Assembly (NCBI GenBank): GCA_050746125.1
Contig: JBOGKX010000138.1
Location: 1 to 11,925 of the forward strand
DNA: 11,925 nucleotides
Reading direction: 5' to 3'
Source of the DNA: JAJPKR01 sp050746125
Lineage (GTDB): Bacteria; Acidobacteriota; Terriglobia; Terriglobales; SCQP01
The position numbers and the translations under genes are program-made. Of the stretch, positions 7,324 to 11,925 are shown in pieces (the first letter of the stretch is position 1; each line of letters starts with the position of its first letter). A model generated the notes under the pieces. It was not told the DNA's origin and did no database searches. It worked only from the letters and a program-made list of their open reading frames with translations.

Positions 7324-7338
7324 CCTCCTTTCATTTTA
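7324..7338 (-). promoter_or_regulatory. pcrA start region: -10-like box plus Shine-Dalgarno abutting the ATG
   Basis: On the minus strand the sequence is TAAAAT (7338-7333), GAAAGGAGG (7332-7324), then ATG 7323. AGGAGG is a near-perfect Shine-Dalgarno but has zero spacing to the ATG, outside the usual 5-9 nt. TAAAAT matches the -10 consensus at 5 of 6; if used, transcription would start within a few bases of the ATG and the purine run would mostly not be in the mRNA. The -35 region is poor. Either reading is unusual. Confidence 0.4.
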
Positions 7339-7406
7339 GGGGAGCGCCGCCAGCCTGGCTCGCCACGCGCCGCGGCCGCCCGCCCCGAGCCCGCTCGCAC
7401 TTCCCC

Positions 7407-7435
7407 TTGCCCTTCGACAAGAAAGAGGTTAAATT
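7407..7435 (+). promoter_or_regulatory. Predicted padR-permease promoter
   Basis: The -35 box TTGCCC (7407-7412) and -10 box TAAATT (7430-7435) are separated by exactly 17 bp; each matches consensus at 4 of 6. A start would fall near 7442, giving a leader of about 30 nt that includes a GGAAGGAAG Shine-Dalgarno ahead of ATG 7471. The promoter lies within the 147-bp divergent gap between pcrA and padR. Confidence 0.45.
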
Positions 7436-7448
7436 GGTCTTGTCGAAG
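7412..7448. promoter_or_regulatory. Perfect inverted repeat bracketing the padR -10 box; operator candidate
   Basis: CTTCGACAAGA (7412-7422) is the exact reverse complement of TCTTGTCGAAG (7438-7448), with a 15-bp interior containing the predicted -10 box. The left arm covers the edge of the -35 and the spacer; the right arm covers the expected start site. Because transcription would begin inside or after the right arm, the repeat is not an RNA hairpin of this transcript, which favours a protein-binding site. PadR proteins commonly repress their own operons. A caveat is that the arm CTTCGACAAG resembles a palindromic word that recurs in many bacterial genomes, so a dispersed-repeat remnant is possible. 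Confidence 0.5.
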
Positions 7449-7470
7449 CGAAAAGGGAAGGAAGCTGTTC

Positions 7471-7806
7471 ATGGGCGAAGAGCTGGAACTGCCGCAGGGA
7501 ACGCTGGAGTTGCTGATCTTGAAGACGCTGGCCACCGGGCCGCGCCATGGCTGGGCGGTGGGCGAGCGACTGCGCCAGATCTCCTCGGCGGCGCTGAGGG
7601 TGGGGCAGGGTTCGCTTTACCCGGCGCTGCATCGCCTGGAGCGGCGCGGCTGGATCAAGGCGCGCTGGGGCGCCTCCGAGCATAACCGCCGCGCGAAGTT
7701 CTACGAACTGACCGCCGCCGGCCGCCGCCGCTTGGCGACGCAAGAGGCCGGCTGGCATCGGCTGACGGGCGTCGTGGCGCGCGTGCTCGAAGAAGGATCA
7801 TGCTGA
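7471..7806 (+). CDS. PadR-family transcriptional regulator of the orphan permease
   Basis: The product is a 111-residue winged-helix protein of the short PadR subfamily. Hallmarks are the N-terminal PQGTLELLILKTLATGPRHG (8-27), the recognition-helix region VGQGSLYPALHRLERRGWI (44-62) and the wing (KARWGASEHNRRAKFYELT), then a short C-terminal helix for dimerisation. Such proteins repress a neighbouring membrane-transport gene and often themselves. The same frame stays open far upstream, antisense to pcrA; ATG 7471 is chosen because it follows a good purine-rich Shine-Dalgarno (GGAAGGAAG) and begins the conserved domain. Its TGA overlaps the permease ATG by 7 bp (ATGCTGA, 7800-7806), so the two are translationally coupled. 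A perfect inverted repeat around its promoter is a candidate self-operator. The inducing signal is unknown. Confidence 0.93.
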   Translation: MGEELELPQGTLELLILKTLATGPRHGWAVGERLRQISSAALRVGQGSLYPALHRLERRGWIKARWGASEHNRRAKFYELTAAGRRRLATQEAGWHRLTGVVARVLEEGSC

Positions 7807-10451
7807 GCGACCTGCGTTACCGCTGGCGCGCCTGGCGGCGGCGCGACGCCGTCGAGGGCGAGCTCGAAGACGAGTTGCGCGACCACCTCGACCATGCCGC
7901 CGCCGCCCTCGTCGCCGCCGGCCTATCCCCCGCGGAGGCGCGCCGCCGCGCCCGTCTCGAGCTGGGCGGTCCGGAACAGGTCAAGGAACGCTGCCGCGAC
8001 TCCTGGGGCCTGGCCGCGCTCGAAGCGCTGGGACGCGATTGCCGCCTGGCGCTCCGCTCCTGGCTCCGCAATCCCCTTTGGACCGCCGTTGTCATCCTCA
8101 CCCTCGCCCTCGGCATCGGCGCCAACTCCGCCATCTTCGCCGTCGCCGACGCCGTGCTGCTGCGCCCCCTGCCGTTTCCGCAACCGCAAGAGCTGGTCAA
8201 CGTGGTCGGCGTCGGCCCGCCGGGGAGCGGCGTGTTCGGCGCCTCGTACGCGGATTACGTCGCCTGGCGCGACCAAGCCACCGCCTTCAGCGGGTTGGCG
8301 GCCGACCAAGCCCACGATCTCACGCTGACCGGCCACGGCCAGCCCACGACCGTGCACGCGGCGGTGGTGACGCCTGATCTATTTGCGACGCTCGAAGCGC
8401 GGCCGCTCGCTGGCCGCGTGCTCGGGCCGAATGACGCCGGCCGCGGCGCGGCGCCGGTGGCAATGGTCAGCGAGCGCCTGTGGCGCGGCTATTTCGGCGC
8501 CGAACCGCAGTTGATCGGACACGCCATCGCGCTCGATCACCGCGCCTTCACCGTTGTCGGCATCATGCCGGCCGGCTTCCGATTCCCGCCCCGCAATCCG
8601 CCGAACGACGTATGGATCCCGCTGGCGCAAGATCCGCTCTTCGGCAGTTGGATGAGCGTGCGCGGCCGGCATTACCTGCCTGTGGAAGGACGGCTTCGCC
8701 AGGGTGTTTCGCTTGTCCAAGCGCAGGCGCAACTCGGCGCCATCATGCAGCGCTTGGCCGGCGCCGATCCGGCCGACGATGGTGGTTTCACCGTCCAGTT
8801 GCAGCCGCTGCGCCAGCGCATCGTGGGCGATGCCGCCCCGGCTCTGCTGCTCTTGCTCGCCGCCGCCGGACTGGTCTTGCTGCTGGCCTGCGCCAACGTC
8901 GCGAACCTGCTTCTGGCGCGGGCGATCTCCCGCGAAAAGGAGATCGCCCTGCGGCTCGCGCTCGGTGCCGGCCGCGGCCGCGTGATGCGGCAGGCCCTGG
9001 CGGAGAGCACCTTGCTCGGCGCCGCCGGTGGCCTGGCCGGCATCGCATTGTGCGTCGCCGGCGTACCCGCCCTGCGCGCCCTGCTGCCCTCGAGCCTGCC
9101 CCGCCTCGACACCGCGCAGGTCAACGCGGGCGTGCTGGGCTTCGCCGTCCTGATCTCCGTCCTCGCCACGCTGGCCTTCGGGTTAGTGCCCGCCATTGTG
9201 GCCGCGCGCGGAGCGCCGCAAGCGGTTTTGCGGGAAAGCGGCGGGCGCTCGAGCGAGGGCCGCGGACGGCGCCGCGCCCGCGCCATTCTCGCCGCCTCGC
9301 AAGTGGCCCTGGCGACCGTCCTGCTGGTCGGCGCCGGTCTGCTGTTGCGCAGCCTCTCGGCCTTGCTCGACGTCAATCCCGGCTTCGCGACCGAACACCT
9401 GATTCGCGCCGACGTCTCCTTGCCGCGCTACCAATACTCGACCCCGCGGCAATGGTCCGATTTCGCCCGCGCCTTGTTGCCGCGAATTCAAAACACGCCC
9501 GGGCTGCGCGATAGCGCGCTTGGGATACCGCTGCCGCTGGTTTCGCAGCAAGTGCCCATGGGTTTCGCCATCGTGGGCGCTCCGCCTCGGCCGCGCGGCA
9601 GAGGCCCGGCCGCCGATTACGTCTCGATCAGCCCCAGCTATTTCCAGGTGATGCGCATCCCCCTATTGCGCGGCCGCTTGTTCACTTCTCGGGACGCCTT
9701 CATGGGTCCGGCCGTAACCATGATCAGCGCCGCCACGGCGCGCCGGTATTTCCCCAGCCAAAATCCTATCGGCCGGCATCTGATCTTCGGCTTCCCTCCC
9801 GGCACGAGAATCGACTGGCGCGTCGTCGGCGTTGTTGGCGACGTGCGCGCCGAAGCGCTCAGCGAGCCGCCCGGCCCGATGTTGTACGTCCCCTTCGCGC
9901 AAGCGCCCTTCTGGGGCGCGGAGGTCGTCACGCGCACCTCCCTGGCGCCGGCCGCCGTCGCCAGCGCCATCCGCGCCGATTTGGCTGGCGTGGATCCCGA
10001 CCTGCCGGTCACCGATCTCGCCACGTTTCCCGCCGCCCTGACGTCGGACATGGCTGGCCCCCGCTCTCGCGCGCTGCTGCTCGGCGTATTCGGCGCCGTG
10101 GCTTTGCTGCTCGCGGCCCTGGGCATTTTCGGAGTGATCTCGTTTTGGGTTTCGCGGCGCACGCAAGAGCTGGGCATTCGCATGGCGCTCGGGGCGCAAT
10201 CGGGCACGATTCTGCGCCTAATCGTCGGCCAGGGGGCGAGGCTGGCGCTGCTGGGCCTCGGCGTCGGTGTCGTCCTCGCTTGGCTCTTATCTCGGGAAAT
10301 GGGCGCGCTGCTCTTCGGTGTTTCGCCCGCCGATCCCGCCGCCTTTTCCGGCGCCGTCGTTCTGCTCTTCTCGGTGGCCCTCGCGGCCAGCTATTTGCCC
10401 GCGCGCTTCGCGATCCGCGCGGAGCCGCTTAAGGCGCTGCGCCACGAGTAG
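7800..10451 (+). CDS. ADOP-family orphan MacB/FtsX-type permease
   Basis: The 883-residue protein has the architecture of the acidobacterial duplicated orphan permease family. Residues 1-75 form the cytoplasmic prefix domain (RRRDAVEGELEDELRDHLDH, then SPAEARRRARLELGG). Two MacB-like units follow, each with a periplasmic core and FtsX helices. Membrane segments lie at about 93-120, 346-374, 400-428, 445-469, 495-522, 757-785, 803-831 and 849-869. Typical sequences include TLALGIGANSAIF (101-113), ANVANLLLARAISREKEIALR (365-385 region) and ELGIRMALGA (790-799). No ABC ATPase gene is adjacent, hence 'orphan'; the substrate is unknown and export of, or mechanotransmission to, envelope components is only an analogy with MacB. 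GAAGGA just upstream of the ATG serves as ribosome site, within the end of padR. No truncation or frameshift is seen. Confidence 0.95.
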   Translation: MLSDLRYRWRAWRRRDAVEGELEDELRDHLDHAAAALVAAGLSPAEARRRARLELGGPEQVKERCRDSWGLAALEALGRDCRLALRSWLRNPLWTAVVILTLALGIGANSAIFAVADAVLLRPLPFPQPQELVNVVGVGPPGSGVFGASYADYVAWRDQATAFSGLAADQAHDLTLTGHGQPTTVHAAVVTPDLFATLEARPLAGRVLGPNDAGRGAAPVAMVSERLWRGYFGAEPQLIGHAIALDHRAFTVVGIMPAGFRFPPRNPPNDVWIPLAQDPLFGSWMSVRGRHYLPVEGRLRQGVSLVQAQAQLGAIMQRLAGADPADDGGFTVQLQPLRQRIVGDAAPALLLLLAAAGLVLLLACANVANLLLARAISREKEIALRLALGAGRGRVMRQALAESTLLGAAGGLAGIALCVAGVPALRALLPSSLPRLDTAQVNAGVLGFAVLISVLATLAFGLVPAIVAARGAPQAVLRESGGRSSEGRGRRRARAILAASQVALATVLLVGAGLLLRSLSALLDVNPGFATEHLIRADVSLPRYQYSTPRQWSDFARALLPRIQNTPGLRDSALGIPLPLVSQQVPMGFAIVGAPPRPRGRGPAADYVSISPSYFQVMRIPLLRGRLFTSRDAFMGPAVTMISAATARRYFPSQNPIGRHLIFGFPPGTRIDWRVVGVVGDVRAEALSEPPGPMLYVPFAQAPFWGAEVVTRTSLAPAAVASAIRADLAGVDPDLPVTDLATFPAALTSDMAGPRSRALLLGVFGAVALLLAALGIFGVISFWVSRRTQELGIRMALGAQSGTILRLIVGQGARLALLGLGVGVVLAWLLSREMGALLFGVSPADPAAFSGAVVLLFSVALAASYLPARFAIRAEPLKALRHE

Positions 10452-10478
10452 TGGTGCGGCGTAAGGGCAGGCCGCTCG

Positions 10479-10528
10479 GCTCGCCTGTACCGGCGAGCGG
10501 GCCAGCCGTACTGCGGCACCTCGTGCCG
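10479..10528. repeat. Two tandem hairpins between the permease gene and waaA
   Basis: GCTCGCC (10479-10485) pairs with GGCGAGC (10492-10498) around a 6-nt loop. CGGCAC (10514-10519) pairs with GTGCCG (10523-10528) around a 3-nt loop. They sit 28-77 bp after the permease stop. Neither is followed by a T-run, so they are not classical intrinsic terminators, but they could slow or protect the end of the padR-permease mRNA. Confidence 0.4.
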
Positions 10529-10544
10529 GCCCGAGGCCGAGGGC

Positions 10545-10550
10545 TATACT
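10545..10550 (+). promoter_or_regulatory. Predicted -10 box of waaA
   Basis: TATACT matches the -10 consensus at 5 of 6 and lies 18 nt before ATG 10569, implying a leader of roughly 11-12 nt. No good -35 is seen at 16-18 bp spacing. No Shine-Dalgarno lies between the box and the ATG (the last bases are GCGGCGCG). This suggests waaA is transcribed separately from the permease gene. Confidence 0.5.
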
Positions 10551-10568
10551 CGACATATTCGCGGCGCG

Positions 10569-11873
10569 ATGTTTTGGCTTTATTCCATCGTCCTTGCCCT
10601 GGGGCTGCTGGCGATCAGCCCGGTGCTGCTGCTCAAGGATACGCAGAACGGCCGTTATACCCGCTTCTTGGGCGAGCGCTTCGGCCGCCTTCCCAAGCTA
10701 GAAGAGGCCGGCGCCATTTGGCTGCACGCCGTCTCGGTGGGCGAAGCATTGGCCATCGAACGGCTCATCGCCATGCTGCGCGACGAATTCCCCGAGCGGC
10801 CCATTGTGCTCTCCGTCACCACCGCCGCGGCGCGCGGCGTGGTGGAGCGGCGCATGCCGGCGCAGCGGCTGTTCTATTTCCCGCTCGATTTCCGCTGGGT
10901 GGCGCGCCGTTCCTTGCGCGCCGTGCGGCCGGCCTTGGTGCTGATCGTCGAGACCGAGATTTGGCCCAACTTCTTGCGCGAGGCCCGCGCCGCCGGCGTG
11001 CCGGTTGCCTTCATCAACGGCCGCATCTCCGGGCGAAGCTACGCTCGCTACCGCCTGGTGCGGCGCCTGATGCGCCGCGCCCTGGGTGGCGTGACGTGCT
11101 GGCTGATGCAGACGCAGACGGACGCCGACCGTTGCCTCGACCTGGGCGCGCGGCCGGAGCGCGTGCAAGTCGCCGGCAATCTGAAATTCGACCTCGTGCC
11201 GCCCGAGAAACGCGCCCTGCTGCGCTTGCTGGCCGTTAAATTCCGCGATGCGGGCGTGAATCACGTGCTAGTCGCCGGCAGCACCATGGAGGGCGAAGAG
11301 GCGATCTTGCTGGACACGTTCGCCGGCGTGCGCGAGCGCTTTCCCCGCGCGCTTTTGATCCTGGCCCCGCGCCATCCGCAGCGCTTCGAGGCCGTCGCCG
11401 AAATGCTGGCCCGCGGTCTACTGCCCTGGTCGCGGCGTACCCGCCTCGAGAGCGATGGCGTGCAGGCCGGCGGCGTGCTGCTGCTCGACAGTTTGGGCGA
11501 GCTAGCCACCGTGTACCGCTACGCCGATATCGCGTTCATCGGCGGCAGCCTGGTGCCCCATGGCGGCCACAATCTTCTCGAGCCGGCCTATTTCGGCGCC
11601 CCCATCGTCTTCGGCCCCTCGATGCACAACTTCGCCGCCATCGCCGAGGAATTCCTGGCCGCCCATGCCGCCTTCCGCGCCGACAGCGCCGCCGAGCTGT
11701 GCCACGTCATCCTGCGCCTTCTCGACGACAACCGGCTGCGGGAGGAGATGGGGCGCGGCGCGCGCCGGCTGCTCGAATCCAAGCGCGGCGCCACCGCGCG
11801 CGTGGTCGAGGTCGTGCGCCCGCTTTTGAGCGCCGCGCCCGCCCGCGCCCCGCTCCCCGCCGATACCCCATGA
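10569..11873 (+). CDS. waaA: 3-deoxy-D-manno-octulosonic acid (Kdo) transferase
   Basis: The 434-residue enzyme (also called KdtA) transfers Kdo from CMP-Kdo to the lipid A precursor lipid IVA on the inner face of the inner membrane, starting the LPS inner core. A single N-terminal anchor helix (2-22, FWLYSIVLALGLLAI) precedes a GT-B fold. Family motifs are in order: GRYTRFLGERFG (28-39), IWLHAVSVGE (50-59), FYFPLDF (102-108), VETEIWPNF (127-135), FINGRIS (148-154), GNLKFD (203-208), AGSTMEGEE (236-244), APRHPQRF (266-273), DSLGEL (307-312; S replaces the common T), and GGSLVPHGGHNLLEPA (325-340), which forms the nucleotide-sugar side. Length is usual. By family analogy the glutamate in LGERFG (E36) is the likely catalytic base, but I infer this from motif position. 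The stop overlaps the next ORF as ATGA, so an LPS operon continues rightward. Confidence 0.95.
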   Translation: MFWLYSIVLALGLLAISPVLLLKDTQNGRYTRFLGERFGRLPKLEEAGAIWLHAVSVGEALAIERLIAMLRDEFPERPIVLSVTTAAARGVVERRMPAQRLFYFPLDFRWVARRSLRAVRPALVLIVETEIWPNFLREARAAGVPVAFINGRISGRSYARYRLVRRLMRRALGGVTCWLMQTQTDADRCLDLGARPERVQVAGNLKFDLVPPEKRALLRLLAVKFRDAGVNHVLVAGSTMEGEEAILLDTFAGVRERFPRALLILAPRHPQRFEAVAEMLARGLLPWSRRTRLESDGVQAGGVLLLDSLGELATVYRYADIAFIGGSLVPHGGHNLLEPAYFGAPIVFGPSMHNFAAIAEEFLAAHAAFRADSAAELCHVILRLLDDNRLREEMGRGARRLLESKRGATARVVEVVRPLLSAAPARAPLPADTP

Positions 11874-11925
11874 CTGCTGCCGCGCCCGCCCGCGCCGCCA
11901 AGCCGCACCGCGCCTGGGCGGCGCC
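11870..11925 (+). CDS. Start of a downstream ORF, cut by the window edge
   Basis: ATG 11870 overlaps the waaA stop as ATGA. Only 18 codons are visible (MTAAAPARAAKPHRAWAA), an Ala/Pro/Arg-rich N-terminus that does not identify a family. The coupling suggests a product made together with the Kdo transferase. LpxK (tetraacyldisaccharide 4'-kinase) is a common neighbour of waaA and a reasonable guess, but nothing in these residues proves it. Confidence 0.5.
   Translation, partial: MTAAAPARAAKPHRAWAA

Noticed and set aside
6607..7470. In-frame upstream extension of padR
   Set aside because: The frame is open by chance antisense to pcrA; the PadR domain starts at 7471 after a proper ribosome site.
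7923..8357. Open frames opposite the start of the permease gene
   Set aside because: They are antisense shadows of conserved ADOP sequence.
1..11925. CRISPR arrays, tRNA or rRNA genes, insertion sequences, toxin-antitoxin or defence genes
   Set aside because: I looked on both strands and saw no regularly spaced repeats, cloverleaf pattern, transposase or integrase motifs, or recognisable defence domains.

Overview
The window is GC-rich bacterial chromosomal DNA, most likely from an Acidobacteriota member. The strongest lineage marker is the 883-residue orphan MacB/FtsX-type permease at 7800-10451. It has the N-terminal prefix domain and duplicated FtsX architecture of the 'acidobacterial duplicated orphan permease' (ADOP) family, and it is preceded and overlapped by a PadR regulator, the usual partner of that family. 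A Kdo transferase (waaA/kdtA) shows the cell makes lipopolysaccharide and is Gram-negative. I see no phage, plasmid, insertion sequence, CRISPR, tRNA or rRNA signal.

Layout from left to right: (1) 1-1463, minus strand, a helical TPR-type protein cut by the window edge. (2) 1464-2039, a divergent non-coding stretch of about 575 bp with a perfect TATAAT box for the TPR gene, a cluster of three hairpins, and an imperfect direct repeat around a small palindrome. (3) lepA (elongation factor 4), plus strand, best started at GTG 2040 to give exactly 599 residues. (4) A leftward cluster read 7323 to 3823: pcrA/uvrD helicase, a secreted LolA-like protein coupled to it by an ATGA overlap, and a small membrane protein whose 3' end overlaps lepA tail to tail by 17 bp. 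(5) padR and the ADOP permease, plus strand, overlapping by 7 bp. A perfect 11-bp inverted repeat brackets the predicted -10 box of padR and is a good autoregulatory operator candidate. (6) waaA with its own short upstream region, followed by an ATGA-coupled ORF that runs off the right edge.

Functionally the window mixes housekeeping genes (translation factor, DNA repair helicase, LPS inner-core synthesis) with an acidobacterial accessory unit (PadR plus orphan permease) and envelope proteins of unknown role. A recurring feature is that the 5'-most genes (TPR, lepA, waaA, possibly pcrA) have no well-placed Shine-Dalgarno, and three of the four have a -10-like hexamer very close to the start codon, which suggests leaderless or near-leaderless transcripts. 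I did not find a convincing new multi-gene biological system here; the most interesting items are the padR operator candidate and the structured lepA/TPR intergenic region.
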